Positions 43,759-53,422 of a stretch of 64,000 nt of DNA are shown here, in pieces; the first letter of the stretch is position 1; every line of letters starts with the position of its first letter. The position numbers and the translations under genes were made by a program. Source of the DNA: Methylomonas sp. 11b (GTDB lineage: Bacteria; Pseudomonadota; Gammaproteobacteria; Methylococcales; Methylomonadaceae); contig NZ_KI911557.1 in NCBI RefSeq assembly GCF_000515215.1, forward strand, positions 868,001 to 932,000, written 5' to 3'. Below the pieces are notes generated by a model. The model ran no database searches, had not been told where the DNA came from, and saw only the letters and a list, made by a program, of their open reading frames with translations.

Positions 43759-43870
43759 TACTTTATTTCTTTTCCTGTATTTTCCAAAACTCGGTTTACT
43801 TAATCATAGTACGGTTAAAAGTTAACCCTGATTTCCCCGTAAAAACGCCTGCCGACTCAAGAGCAGGTCG
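43759..43870. repeat. Direct repeat flanking TonB receptor 3, copy 2
   Basis: Partner of 41404-41513. Immediately to the right, three copies of a 10-bp unit CTGCTTTTAT (last one diverged) occur at about 43958-43987. Confidence 0.65.
43815..43870 (-). pseudogene. Remnant 3' end of a TonB receptor gene
   Basis: On the - strand the last codons read GRRFYGEIRVNF and a stop, matching the C terminus of receptor 3 (GRSFYGEIRVNF). Just upstream the frame is broken by a one-base insertion and a stop. The flanking ~50 bp also match the region beyond receptor 3, so this is the scar of a deleted tandem copy. Confidence 0.75.
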
Positions 43871-44087
43871 GCGGCGGTAATCAGTCATCGTTTTGGTTTA
43901 TGTCGATAATTTTCTCGATTGATGCGATTCGTGCCTCACCGCACCCGAATCGTTTGTCTGCTTTTATCTGCTTTTATCTGCTTTTGCAGGAATACTTTCC
44001 GTTTGAAAACTTGAAGCTGCGGCTGCTAGGGTCGGCTTTAATCAGGGACCAGCCGATACTATTTCGTAATCAGGCCATTCTGAGCGA

Positions 44088-44678
44088 TTAGCGTTTTACG
44101 TTCTCACGCAGACCAACATTGACGCCGCCGCATTCATACACCCCATACTCCCAAAACCGCTTTCCCGGCTTGGTCGGGCCGTGCCAGCCGTTGGCGCGCA
44201 GTTGTTCGGCAATCAGGTAATTCATCAGGCCGTGGCCGACCAGCAGGACGTTGTCGTGTGCTTCCGCCAATTCGATCAGCCGGTTTGCGGCCTGTCGCGC
44301 CCGGCATTTGGCGAACGCATAAGCTTCGCCGTTTTGCGAGAAACCGGCCAACCAGAGCAATCGACAAACCGTCACCCACGCCGTAATGGGTAGCGCTATC
44401 GCGCCGCTGCCGAAATGCGGCAGCGCCGATTCGCGAAACAAGCTATCCGCCACAGGCAATTGGGCAAACCCCAACGCATGAGCCGATTCGACAGAGCGCG
44501 GCAAGTCACTGCACGCTACGTAGTTGGTATGGCGCAGCTCCGCCAAGGTTTCCGGCGGCGGCCGGTCGACGATGCCGGATGCGTCGTAAGCCTTGGCGAT
44601 GGCGGGCAAATCCCTGCCGCGAGCCATGCCCGACAGTTCGACGGCCGGTTTGCCGTGTCTGATCAAGATGATTTGCAT
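44088..44678 (-). CDS. Histidine phosphatase family protein
   Basis: 196-residue member of the phosphoglycerate-mutase-like phosphatase superfamily. The catalytic RHG motif is at the N terminus (IILIRHGKPAVE), the second conserved arginine lies in CSDLPRSVESAHALG, a glutamate is in LFRESALPHFG, and the second histidine is in NVLLVGHGLMNYLIA. The substrate is not evident. It stands alone, divergent from the PEP-CTERM-like gene. Confidence 0.87.
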   Translation of the reverse strand: MQIILIRHGKPAVELSGMARGRDLPAIAKAYDASGIVDRPPPETLAELRHTNYVACSDLPRSVESAHALGFAQLPVADSLFRESALPHFGSGAIALPITAWVTVCRLLWLAGFSQNGEAYAFAKCRARQAANRLIELAEAHDNVLLVGHGLMNYLIAEQLRANGWHGPTKPGKRFWEYGVYECGGVNVGLRENVKR

Positions 44679-45189
44679 GTCAGCTTAATGTACCGATGTA
44701 ACGGGCTTCGGCAGCGAAAAGTTTCAAAGTGCTCATGCGGCCCATTCCTACAAGTATTCACCTTGATGCTCGCGCACCATACGAACGGCCGGTTCTCGGA
44801 TTTCCGATGAAGTTTGGTTTGACCTTTTCCGTCTCATTGCTCCTTTCTCTCAAAATTGGAGCCTCCAGGAAATCCGGGGCGATTCAGTTACACACGGGGC
44901 AACTCGATAAAGCGTTATTGTCATATAAACCCAGCAATATTTTGTTATGATCAGAACCGCATATGCAGACTGCTATCTGCCTAGAATATTAACCCGGCCC
45001 TTACATTCCCGGCATTCTTCGTTCCCGCGGGGCGAGCGCCTTTAGATCGCGAAGCAAACCATTTTAAGCGCTGGGCTATCTCCTTCGTGAGAGCGGCGAT
45101 ATTGACGGGTTGAATTAGTAATCGAGCTAAAGGGTTAGGCCTCTTGGGGAAAATGATTTTCAAGCGCTTATAAATTGGAGAAATACGTT
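44679..45189. other. Intergenic region upstream of the PEP-CTERM-like gene
   Basis: About 510 bp without a convincing ORF. A 60-codon - strand frame (44981-45163) has no supporting features. No recognisable promoter pair or repeat was found. Confidence 0.35.
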
Positions 45190-46014
45190 ATGTCTAAATT
45201 AAGATTTGTTGTTTCCACATTGGCGCTGGCTTGGCTACCCAATGCGCAGGCGGCCTACAGCGGTAGTCTGTCTTTCGTTCAACCTACCGGCACTGTCGTT
45301 GCGACCGATAACATTCCAGTTTGGTTGAAACTAAGTTTGGACGCCGTATCAGATCCCTTGGTTTATTCCAGCACGGGTGGCGGTACCCCGCCGTTTGGCA
45401 TCAATCCAGCCAACTACCCAACCAACTTTTCTTATTACGATTCAAACACTAGCCAAAGCATCTACATAAACAATGGCGTACTCATCGCCGTGAATAGCAT
45501 TTCTTTCAGTACCTCTATTGGTTGTAACGGTACATTTCTGGCCGATACCTGTTCTTCCGGACCTTACGAATTCAACTTCGACACCACTAGCCCGGACAGT
45601 ATCCTCACCCAACAGAATATCGCCTTAAACCCTGGCGATAGCTTTGAGTATTTGCTCGGCAACTTTACCCCAACCAATGGCGCAGCCCCAGCCGGCAACT
45701 ACGAGTTTTATGCATCGGGATTGACTATGTATTTTTACGGCACGGTTAGGGGCCCGAAATTGGATGAAAACGGTGCGCCGGTTCTGGATGGGAACGGCGA
45801 TCCAATTTTGGTGGATTTTGTTAACGCTGAAGGGAGTCTGGAAATCGCCACTACAGCCTGTGCAGTCCAAACAGGCCCAACTTGCTCGGACATATTTGCG
45901 CGAACAGTCGTCGCAGCCCCCGTACCCGTTCCTGCCGCTTTTTGGTTATTTGGTTCAACCCTGCTCGGTTTTGTCGGCTACAGTCGTCGCGGTGTCGCCG
46001 CGCGGCTTGTCTAA
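45190..46014 (+). CDS. Secreted protein with VPxPAAFWLFGS C-terminal sorting signal (PEP-CTERM-like)
   Basis: 274-residue protein from the ATG at 45190, with GGAG about 10 bases upstream. A signal peptide (LRFVVSTLALAWLPNAQAA) is followed by a Ser/Thr/Asn-rich beta-sheet body. The C terminus has VPVPAAFWLFGSTLLGFVGYSRRG: a Pro-Ala motif, one membrane helix and a basic end, the layout of gammaproteobacterial PEP-CTERM variants anchored or processed by exosortase. No exosortase gene is in the window. Function unknown, probably cell surface or exopolysaccharide-associated. Confidence 0.8.
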   Translation: MSKLRFVVSTLALAWLPNAQAAYSGSLSFVQPTGTVVATDNIPVWLKLSLDAVSDPLVYSSTGGGTPPFGINPANYPTNFSYYDSNTSQSIYINNGVLIAVNSISFSTSIGCNGTFLADTCSSGPYEFNFDTTSPDSILTQQNIALNPGDSFEYLLGNFTPTNGAAPAGNYEFYASGLTMYFYGTVRGPKLDENGAPVLDGNGDPILVDFVNAEGSLEIATTACAVQTGPTCSDIFARTVVAAPVPVPAAFWLFGSTLLGFVGYSRRGVAARLV

Positions 46015-46345
46015 TCCTTGTTAATGCCTGATCTCTCTATCCCAAATATTATTAGCCGTCAGCCCTCGAATGTGTTGGCGGTTTCTTCAATGGTTGTCGC
46101 CAAGTAGGTCAGGTTGCGCGCTAGCGTTACCTGACATTTCCGCCGGTCGAAATGATGCCTTCTGATAATAAAGCATCCGTTTAAAACAAACGAGCATTTG
46201 TACCTCTGGAGTCTATTCTCTGCTACCATTCGGAGCGGTCAAGGCGGGATTGCTTGGCCGTAAATGGATTTCGGTTTTGCAGGGCAGCCTCAATGCATGA
46301 TCGAGCAAACCACTATCGATGAGGCGCAATATCAGAGGGACCATA
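46015..46345. other. Intergenic region, nothing assigned
   Basis: About 330 bp between the PEP-CTERM-like and DUF1097 genes. No ORF, hairpin with T-run or repeat was convincing. Confidence 0.35.
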
Positions 46346-46867
46346 ATGGACAAACTTACAGCACTTTCTTTAAGCATCGGCGTATTGGCTGGAGTCGCCA
46401 CATTTTTGGCGGTGGGGCCGGCTAGCGGCGTGTTCTTTATCTGGGCCGCCACCATTGCCTGGGCAGCCTATTTTTTCTTGGGTGCGACCAAGGAAGCCTT
46501 GAAAAATACTATCGTCTGCGGGATTTTCGGCGTATTCATGGCCTGGGTAACAGCGATTATCTTGACCGGTATTTCGCCGGATACCGCCTTAGGTTTCCCG
46601 GCAATGGCGGCCATTACGGTAACTTTTGCGGTCGTGGTGATGTGTCTGGCCGCCAATTTTCCACAATTGGCGACCATTCCCGCCAGCGTTTTGGGCTATT
46701 CGTCTACATTCGCCTATTTATTGCAAACACCGGACAAGTTGACGCAAGAAGTCTTGTTCGGCGCGTCGCTGAGCAATCCTTTGCTGGTGATTTCGATCTC
46801 GATTGTGGTGGGCACATATTTTGGCCAGCTGTCCGCGCAATTAGCCGCCAAGTGGACCAAAGAGTAA
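46346..46867 (+). CDS. DUF1097 domain membrane protein
   Basis: 173-residue integral membrane protein from the ATG at 46346 (MDKLTALSLSIGVLAG), with GAGGGA upstream. It has about five to six helices: ALSLSIGVLAGVATFLAV, GVFFIWAATIAWAAYFFLG, NTIVCGIFGVFMAWVTAIIL, MAAITVTFAVVVMCLAA and PLLVISISIVVGTYFG. DUF1097 proteins are of unknown function; the E. coli member is YcdZ. It stands alone. Confidence 0.82.
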   Translation: MDKLTALSLSIGVLAGVATFLAVGPASGVFFIWAATIAWAAYFFLGATKEALKNTIVCGIFGVFMAWVTAIILTGISPDTALGFPAMAAITVTFAVVVMCLAANFPQLATIPASVLGYSSTFAYLLQTPDKLTQEVLFGASLSNPLLVISISIVVGTYFGQLSAQLAAKWTKE

Positions 46868-47292
46868 CCATGTTTTAGGCTGAACCGTCGGGGTTACGGG
46901 CAAACACCCACTCCGATTGTTCGGCGAAAATAGGCGGAAAGTAAAAACTCCGCCTAACCATCAAAAAATTTCGGTCATTTCATTATCGTTCCGCCCAGAA
47001 CTCTCTGGCTCCAAACGAGGATTCTGAGAGCCGATTTCCCTCCCATGAGTTTGGCTGCTCGCAGACCCGGAATTAGCCGCAAATTGCCAATTCATTCTGT
47101 TTTAGGTGAAAATGGCAAGTTACGCATAGTTCAGTCTCTGCCGGAATAAGCAATCAGATTGCTGATAAGCCGCGCGACGGGCTTATGCACAAAGGCCATT
47201 GACTAAATGTCGCACGGGGTGTCGCTGTACCCTGTCTACGGCATTCACTTAGTCAGATACAGCTACAGGACGCATCGAGAATAACAAAAATC
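46868..47292. other. Intergenic region upstream of the second LeuA-like gene
   Basis: About 425 bp with no credible ORF. Presumably it holds the promoter of the synthase gene, but no clear -35/-10 pair stands out. Confidence 0.35.
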
Positions 47293-48846
47293 ATGTCTAC
47301 CCATTCAAGACACATCCAGTTAATGGATACCACGCTGCGCGACGGCGAACAAACCCAGGGCGTAGCGTTTACGCCGATGGAAAAAGTCAGCATAGCCAAA
47401 GCTTTGTTGCAGTTTTTGCGCGTTGACCGTATCGAAGTCGCTTCGGCGCGGGTTTCGGAAGGCGAGAAGGAAGCCGTCAGCCTGATCAATCAGTGGGCGC
47501 GGCAGGAAGGTTTTGCCGAACGCGTCGAAGTGCTAGGTTTTGTGGACCATACCCGCAGCGTCGATTGGATCAAATCGACCGGCGGCAGCGTGATCAATCT
47601 ACTGGCGAAGGGCAGCGAAAAACATTGCCGCGAACAGCTCGGCAAAACTCTGGAGCAACACAGCGCCGATGTCCTGCAAACCATCGCCTATGCCCACGAG
47701 CAAGGCTTGAAGATCAATGTGTATCTGGAAGACTGGTCAAATGGTTACAAAGATAGCCGGGATTATGTTTACGGCTTGATGGAACGCTTGCAACAAGCCC
47801 CGATCAGTCATTTCATGCTCCCCGATACCTTGGGCGTGATGGCGCCGGACGAAGTTTTCGCCAGCTTTAGCGATATGTGCCAGCGCTACCCTGCCCTGCA
47901 ATTTGATTTCCATCCGCACAACGATTACGGTCTGGCGACCGCCAATGTGATGGCGGCGGTGCGGGCCGGCGTCAGCGCGGTGCATTGCACCGTCAATTGC
48001 CTGGGCGAGCGCGCCGGCAACGCCTCTATCGCCGAAGTAGCGGTGGTGCTGCGCGATAAAATGGCGATGCAATTGTCCGTGGACGAAAGCCATTTGGTGC
48101 GCATCAGCGAGATGGTGGAGAACTTCTCCGGCAAGCGCGTTGCAGCCAACGCCCCTATCGTCGGCGCCGATGTCTTCACGCAAACCGCCGGCATCCACGC
48201 CGACGGCGACCAAAAAGGCGGTTTGTATAAAACCAAACTGGGGCCGGAGCGTTTCTCGCGGATTCGTAGTTACGCCTTGGGCAAGATGAGCGGCAAGGCA
48301 TCGTTGAAGAAAAATCTCGAACAACTCGAATTGGATTTATCCGAAGAAGACCAAAAGAAAGTATTGGCACGCATCGTCAGCATCGGCGACTCCAAACAGA
48401 CCATCACTACCGACGACCTGCCCTTCATCATCGCCGACGTGCTGGAAAGCAAGAGTTACCAGCACATCAAATTACTGGCTTGCTCCATCAACAGCGGCCT
48501 GGATTTACCGTCCACCGTCAGCATCCGCGTCGATGTGAAAGGCGAGAAACATCAGACCACCGGCGCCGGCAGCGGCGGTTTCGACGCCTTTATTGATGCC
48601 ATCGGCAAAGTGCTGCCACATTACGATTACACCTTGCCGACCCTGGCCGATTATGAAATTCGCATTCCCAAAGGCGGCCACACCAGCGCCCTGACCGAAT
48701 GCGTGATTACCTGGGATTGCGGCACCGAGCTGCGCAAAACCCGCGGCGTTCATGTCAACCAGGTGTTTGCCGGGATTTTGGCGACGATCAAATTGATCAA
48801 CATTCAATTACACGAGATGACAGGCAATCCACAGACAACGGTGTAG
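47293..48846 (+). CDS. Isopropylmalate/citramalate synthase-family enzyme
   Basis: 517-residue HMGL-like condensing enzyme with a C-terminal LeuA regulatory domain. The barrel opens with LMDTTLRDGEQTQGVAFTP; metal and acetyl-CoA sites lie in FDFHPHNDYGLATANVMAAVRAGVSAVHCTVNCLGERAGNAS, and AGIHADGDQKGGLY follows. The regulatory domain is about 380-510. It is more like the citramalate/2-isopropylmalate synthase subgroup than the long LeuA at 39247. With two such enzymes in one region, this one may make citramalate for isoleucine synthesis from pyruvate; substrate specificity cannot be read with confidence. Confidence 0.82.
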   Translation: MSTHSRHIQLMDTTLRDGEQTQGVAFTPMEKVSIAKALLQFLRVDRIEVASARVSEGEKEAVSLINQWARQEGFAERVEVLGFVDHTRSVDWIKSTGGSVINLLAKGSEKHCREQLGKTLEQHSADVLQTIAYAHEQGLKINVYLEDWSNGYKDSRDYVYGLMERLQQAPISHFMLPDTLGVMAPDEVFASFSDMCQRYPALQFDFHPHNDYGLATANVMAAVRAGVSAVHCTVNCLGERAGNASIAEVAVVLRDKMAMQLSVDESHLVRISEMVENFSGKRVAANAPIVGADVFTQTAGIHADGDQKGGLYKTKLGPERFSRIRSYALGKMSGKASLKKNLEQLELDLSEEDQKKVLARIVSIGDSKQTITTDDLPFIIADVLESKSYQHIKLLACSINSGLDLPSTVSIRVDVKGEKHQTTGAGSGGFDAFIDAIGKVLPHYDYTLPTLADYEIRIPKGGHTSALTECVITWDCGTELRKTRGVHVNQVFAGILATIKLINIQLHEMTGNPQTTV

Positions 48847-48983
48847 ATACCTTACCGTTCTGCGAAATCGCACCTTGCGGAGCCCAGGAATTCATGCGCC
48901 GCTGAACTTGGGACAGATAAAACCGGGCAACGGCTGGAAAACAGTCTTAAAATCCGCCGCTGGGTTCCGGAAAAACGCTTATC

Positions 48984-50555
48984 GTGGAAAAACAAAATCA
49001 AAACGGCAAGATGCACGGCTCGAATGAACAACCCCGGTTCATATCCGAGCCGCCAGGCCTCCGGCAACCATCGCCAACCGCCGAGCAAGTCGCACGAGTC
49101 CATCTGCTTTATTCCAATCTGCCTTTTTCCATCGGCATTAGCGGATTGCTTGCTTGCATCCTGATGTTCGTTTTAACGCCTGCAAGCAATTCCCATCGCT
49201 TGCTTGCCTGGTTCGGCATATTGAGCTTGGTTTTAATGGCAAGAGGCATACTGTTTGTTTTTTGGCGAAAACACGCTTATTCCAGAGGCGAAATCGACGA
49301 TCTGGACGACTGGCTCCGATGGTTCCGCATCGGAACGATTGCCGGCGGGGTCGTTTGGGGCATCGGCGGCATCGTGCTTGCGCCGTTGGGCGATATAGGT
49401 CATAAGGTCTACGTATCCTTTGCGTTGGGCGGCTTGTGCGCCGGCGCCGCCTCGACCCTGGCGATCGACCGCCTCTCCGTAGTCGGCTTTTTATTGACGG
49501 TTCTGCTGCCGCAAATTGTTTTTCTGGCCTTACAGGACGATACGCTCTCCTATGGCATGAGCGCGATGGAAACCCTGTTTTTGCTGTTCCTATTGGCTAG
49601 TTCCAGACAAACGCGTCTGCACCTGGAGGAAAATGTACGATTGCGATTAAGGGCTACCGAAAACGAATTCCGATTGCGCCATATGCTGGAGAGCAGCCCA
49701 ATCGCGACCTGCATCGAGGATGCCGTCGACGGCCGGGTGATTTTTGCCAACTTAAGCTACGCCTCGCTGATCGATACCACGCCGGATCGGGCCATCGGTG
49801 CCTTTACCACCGATTTTTATGCCCGTCCGGAAGAATATGCCGAGGTGATGGACAGGCTGAGTAAGGGCGAACACGTCACCAACCAACTGGTCGAGTTGCG
49901 TAGCCCAGGCGAACCTCACTGGATTAAGTGGACATTGACATCCTATTTTCCGGTGGAATATCAGAATAAATCGGCGCTTCTGGTTTGGTTCTACGATATT
50001 ACCGACCGTAAGATTTCGGAAGACAGGGTTCAACATTTAGCCTATCACGACACGCTGACCGGTTTACCGAACCGCTCGCTGTTCCGGGATCGCCTGCAAC
50101 AAGCCATCGCCACCGCCGAACGCGAACAAAGCGCGCTAGCCCTGATGTTCGTCGATCTGGATCAATTCAAACCGGTGAACGACGGCTACGGACACGGCAT
50201 CGGCGACCTGCTGTTAAAGGCCGTTGCCGAACGCATTGGCCGCTGTCTGCGCAAATCGGATTCCCCGGCCAGAATCGGCGGCGACGAATTTGTCGTGCTG
50301 TTGCCGGCCATCAAAACCGAGCAGAATGCCTTGGAAATCGCGGAAAAGGTCCGGTACGAGTTAAGTCAGCCATTCGAGATCGAAGGCTTGACGCTAGGCA
50401 TTTCGGCTAGCATCGGCTTGGCTGTTTATCCGGATCATGCCGATGAAATACAGCAATTGATCAATCGCGCAGACACGGCGATGTATTACGCAAAAAGCGA
50501 AGGCAGGAATTGCGTGCGTATCTACCGGCCCGACATGCGGGAACAAAATTGCTGA
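48984..50555 (+). CDS. Membrane PAS-GGDEF diguanylate cyclase
   Basis: 523-residue signalling protein. N-terminal membrane region (about 50-210) with five to six helices (FSIGISGLLACILMFVL, LLAWFGILSLVLMARGILFVF, IAGGVVWGIGGIVL, GFLLTVLLPQIVFLAL, LFLLFLLASS), a PAS domain (about 230-350: MLESSPIATCIEDAVDGRVIFANLSY) and a GGDEF domain (355-520). The active site is RIGGDEF and an RxxD I-site (RKSD) sits five residues upstream, so it is probably an active, product-inhibited cyclic di-GMP synthase. No EAL domain is present. Confidence 0.88.
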   Translation: MEKQNQNGKMHGSNEQPRFISEPPGLRQPSPTAEQVARVHLLYSNLPFSIGISGLLACILMFVLTPASNSHRLLAWFGILSLVLMARGILFVFWRKHAYSRGEIDDLDDWLRWFRIGTIAGGVVWGIGGIVLAPLGDIGHKVYVSFALGGLCAGAASTLAIDRLSVVGFLLTVLLPQIVFLALQDDTLSYGMSAMETLFLLFLLASSRQTRLHLEENVRLRLRATENEFRLRHMLESSPIATCIEDAVDGRVIFANLSYASLIDTTPDRAIGAFTTDFYARPEEYAEVMDRLSKGEHVTNQLVELRSPGEPHWIKWTLTSYFPVEYQNKSALLVWFYDITDRKISEDRVQHLAYHDTLTGLPNRSLFRDRLQQAIATAEREQSALALMFVDLDQFKPVNDGYGHGIGDLLLKAVAERIGRCLRKSDSPARIGGDEFVVLLPAIKTEQNALEIAEKVRYELSQPFEIEGLTLGISASIGLAVYPDHADEIQQLINRADTAMYYAKSEGRNCVRIYRPDMREQNC

Positions 50556-50588
50556 CGCCAACGGCAATGACACCAAACGCAACATACT

Positions 50589-50625
50589 ATTTATCGTTCC
50601 CACGCGGAGCGTGGGAACGATAAAT
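50589..50625. repeat. REP-like palindrome
   Basis: Perfect 17-bp inverted repeat with a GGA loop; the core arm is CGTTCCCACGC. Related palindromes occur at 52722-52743 and 57795-57848. It lies between the GGDEF gene and the DUF4124-like gene and may also act as a terminator hairpin. Confidence 0.7.
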
Positions 50626-50757
50626 GATTGCTCTAATTTGGCGCATCGTATCGTGGTAATTAGAATTATGTATCAACAACATCTCAAGCCCAGTTTATCC
50701 ATAATAATCCGGGTTCAGGCAGTGAATGTCATTCTTATGTATTGATGGAGCGAAGCC

Positions 50758-51123
50758 ATGAAAATCCTATTTCTGATCGGCTTTAGCATGTCCGTGTTTT
50801 TTCCGGATTCCCAGGCGCTGGCGGAACCTATGAAGTGCGTAGTGGAAGGAAAAACTCTTTACACCGACGATCAGGCCCGTTGCGTCAAGGGAGCCATCAA
50901 GCCCATCAATGGTAGTGTGCTAATGTCATCTTCTCCAAAGAAGGGTGTAGATGCACCAAATGGTAGCGCTAAACCAGGGCTTGACCTGCCGTCCGGGCTT
51001 GATGGAATTCTCCAGCATTTCGGCATCACCGAAAAGGAAGTAAAGGATGGTTGGCAAACAGTTATGGATGCACATAAACGAGGTTCTTGGAAGGCTCCTG
51101 AACTGCCTGATGATGACAAATAG
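50758..51123 (+). CDS. Small secreted protein, DUF4124-like N-terminal part
   Basis: 121-residue exported protein with a signal peptide (MKILFLIGFSMSVFFPDSQALA). The segment MKCVVEGKTLYTDDQARCVKGAIKPI resembles the first half of DUF4124 proteins, with a pair of cysteines that may form a disulfide. The rest is hydrophilic, with EVKDGWQTVMDAHKRGSW near the end. The start has GGAGCGAAG upstream. Function unknown. Confidence 0.65.
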   Translation: MKILFLIGFSMSVFFPDSQALAEPMKCVVEGKTLYTDDQARCVKGAIKPINGSVLMSSSPKKGVDAPNGSAKPGLDLPSGLDGILQHFGITEKEVKDGWQTVMDAHKRGSWKAPELPDDDK

Positions 51124-51300
51124 TGCTGGCGATGGGTTGGTTTCCGTCGATCAATAGTTGACTACATTAGTATGAGGCAAGTACAGATTGGCGCGGCTTA
51201 TCAAACATTGCAGAGCACGAATTGACTTAAACGCGTTCCGTGCGGATAGTTACCTCTCCGCACGCTACGAGCTAAATTTATGATCACAGGAAGTAAAACT

Positions 51301-52569
51301 ATGTGGACGGAAAGCAAAGATATACTAGAGAAAATACGAGAAACAATTATAGATAATAATAAAAAAGATATGGCCATAGCCGTAGATAATATATTTTATC
51401 ACTATACCAACTCTTCTGGACTGCTAGGAATATTTGAATCAAATAAACTTTGGGCAACACACTTCAGGTTTTTGAATGACTCGTCTGAGTTTGAATATGG
51501 CATGGAAATTGTATTCGATGTTCTAAATGAATATCTTGATTCAAAGCTGATTGCCGAAGAGGAAAAAAAACGAATTATTGAAGTGTTCAAGCTACAGGGA
51601 TCGTTATTCAATCATAATAACGCTTACATAGCTTGCTTTTGCACCGATGGTGATCTCTTGAGTCAATGGCGAGGATATGCTGGTGGATCCGGTTATTCCA
51701 TAGGATTTGATGGAAAATTGCTAACCAATAATATTTTTTTTGACGAGCTTAAAGATAAAACCAATATTAGATGGGATTTCGGTAGAGTCAGGTATGGTGA
51801 CGAAGCAAAACAGTTCGTAAAAAATTTAATTCCTGATTGTGTGAATATTATTACAGATTATCTAATTGAATTCCCAGAAGGACTTAGTAGGACAAGGAGT
51901 GGTAAATCTGTAATAGAGGTTATTCCATCACTGCAATCGTTAAAATGGCTCTTTTATTACGTACCTTTTTTCTCAAAACATGAAGGCTTTCGTGAGGAAA
52001 TGGAATGGAGACTTGTTGGCACACCAACCGGTATTCCTCAAACCAGATACAGAGCAGCAAGCATAGGCATGATTCCATATGTCGAGTTTGATTTTTCCGA
52101 TGGATTTTTTACTATTCATCCAGCAAGATATTTTCCTGATGAATATTTAGATGAAAACAACATGCCTAAGAAGAGACGGGAAACTCCTTTTTCTAAAGAT
52201 GAGTATAGAGAGATGTATGATAATCTATGGAAAATGGGTCCAGAGCAGGGAAAAGTCAATTATATTAAAAGAATTATCATTGGACCATCTTCTAACTTCG
52301 AACAACAAAAATATGCTGTTAACGATTTAATTAAACAATTGACGCACAGGTCTATTTATAAAGATATGCTTTCTCGCAGAATAGATTGCAGTATTAACAA
52401 TTTGACGGAGGATTTATCGAAAATACCTGATGGGTTAAATTCTGGAGATTTGAAGCCTGAATATATGAACTCAATTAGAGTTGAAGAAAATTATGCCTAT
52501 TTCTGCATGAGCGAGCGCTACATTGACCTTCCTAATATATGTCAGTCCATAATACCTTATAATGCATAA
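51301..52569 (+). CDS. DUF2971 domain protein, AT-rich (probably acquired)
   Basis: 422 residues from the ATG at 51301, chosen for AGGAAG seven bases upstream; an ATG at 51280 is in frame. The N-terminal part is DUF2971 (FYHYTNSSGLLGIFESNKLWATHFRFLNDSSEFEYGMEIV, then IACFCTDGDLLSQWRGYAGGSGYSIGFDG). Base and codon use are clearly AT-rich compared with the flanking genes (AAT, ATA and AAA are common). REP-like palindromes lie on both sides. DUF2971 is a common accessory-genome family, sometimes near defence genes, but no partner gene is present. Its role is unknown. Confidence 0.8.
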   Translation: MWTESKDILEKIRETIIDNNKKDMAIAVDNIFYHYTNSSGLLGIFESNKLWATHFRFLNDSSEFEYGMEIVFDVLNEYLDSKLIAEEEKKRIIEVFKLQGSLFNHNNAYIACFCTDGDLLSQWRGYAGGSGYSIGFDGKLLTNNIFFDELKDKTNIRWDFGRVRYGDEAKQFVKNLIPDCVNIITDYLIEFPEGLSRTRSGKSVIEVIPSLQSLKWLFYYVPFFSKHEGFREEMEWRLVGTPTGIPQTRYRAASIGMIPYVEFDFSDGFFTIHPARYFPDEYLDENNMPKKRRETPFSKDEYREMYDNLWKMGPEQGKVNYIKRIIIGPSSNFEQQKYAVNDLIKQLTHRSIYKDMLSRRIDCSINNLTEDLSKIPDGLNSGDLKPEYMNSIRVEENYAYFCMSERYIDLPNICQSIIPYNA

Positions 52570-52721
52570 TAACCATAATTAATACTATGAGAAAACATGC
52601 GAGCTCCTTGCAAACCATGCAGTTATTGTTTCGCTGTGAGCTGAAGAATTAGACCTAAATTAAGAATTCGACAAATTTTTAACACCAATTCAATACGCCT
52701 GCCCCCCCAAACTTTTCATAG

Positions 52722-52743
52722 TTCCCACGCTCCGGCGTGGGAA
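52722..52743. repeat. REP-like palindrome
   Basis: TTCCCACGC-tccg-GCGTGGGAA, sharing its core with 50589-50625. A further imperfect palindrome around TGTCCCCACACTGGAGCGCA follows at about 52798-52828. Confidence 0.65.
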
Positions 52744-52894
52744 TACAGCTGCGCTTCTCAAGCGGCGTACTGTCTAGGATGCTAGAGCGTCCACCGCTGT
52801 GTCCCCACACTGGAGCGCAGGGACAATAAAGACGAATGCATTGGCTGCGGTAAATAAGCCGACTACTGATTATCTGCTCGTCACCGCTTTACTT

Positions 52895-53195
52895 TTCTAC
52901 TCGGCCGTTGAACAAATTTTCTCCCACGCCCAAGCTATTTTCTCGGTCATTGGACAAAATAACTCCAACGTTTTCGCTCTGAGTTTGAACGATGCAGTTC
53001 GGCGGGAGAATGATCGAGAAAAATGCTCGGACGTTTTGGTTTGGAGCCACAGCGTTTTAGAAAATTTCTCGATCATCCGAGCTCGGCGCTCGAGCAATGC
53101 AGTAATTTTCTTGATCGTTGGCGTCCGGAGCTCGGCCGTTCCGAAAAATTTCTAAAACGTTGCCGCTCTGAGCTCGAATGCTGGAGAAAATTACT
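52895..53195. repeat. Degenerate tandem repeat, unit about 42-53 bp
   Basis: Recurring modules of the form GAGCTCGG-NCGTT...AAAATTTTCTCGATCATT appear with GAG(C/T)T starts near 52979, 53079, 53128 and 53170. Copies are diverged and spacing is irregular (42-53 bp). In one frame this gives a repeating peptide pattern (FLDRWRPELGRSEKFLKRCR), but there is no good start site, so I treat it as noncoding. Confidence 0.5.
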
Positions 53196-53422
53196 CTGTT
53201 TCCCGGCATGGACGGCTTACTCAAGCCTTCCGAAACGATTCGGCTTCCCGGTAAATCAGACTAAAACGTCTATAAAGCCCGTTCCGGTCAGGTTTTGCCT
53301 GTCTTTGTCGAGCGAGCGGTTTTTCGGGGGAAGCATCGCAACCAATCTGATAAAATCCGCCGTTTAGTTATCGATCAAACATTCCCGATTTATCGCTTTA
53401 ACCACTGAGTACTCACCATCCT

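Larger units (their letters stand above)
52570..53422. other. Gene-free region with REP-like and degenerate tandem repeats
   Basis: About 850 bp between the DUF2971 gene and leuB. It holds a REP-like palindrome (52722-52743) with GC-rich partners to about 52830, then a degenerate repeat block (52895-53195). Frames on both strands in this block reflect the repeats rather than genes. The leuB promoter should lie in the last 200 bp. Confidence 0.6.

Noticed and set aside
52895..53195. CRISPR array
   Set aside because: Repeats are diverged and irregular, no unique spacers of constant length and no cas genes nearby.
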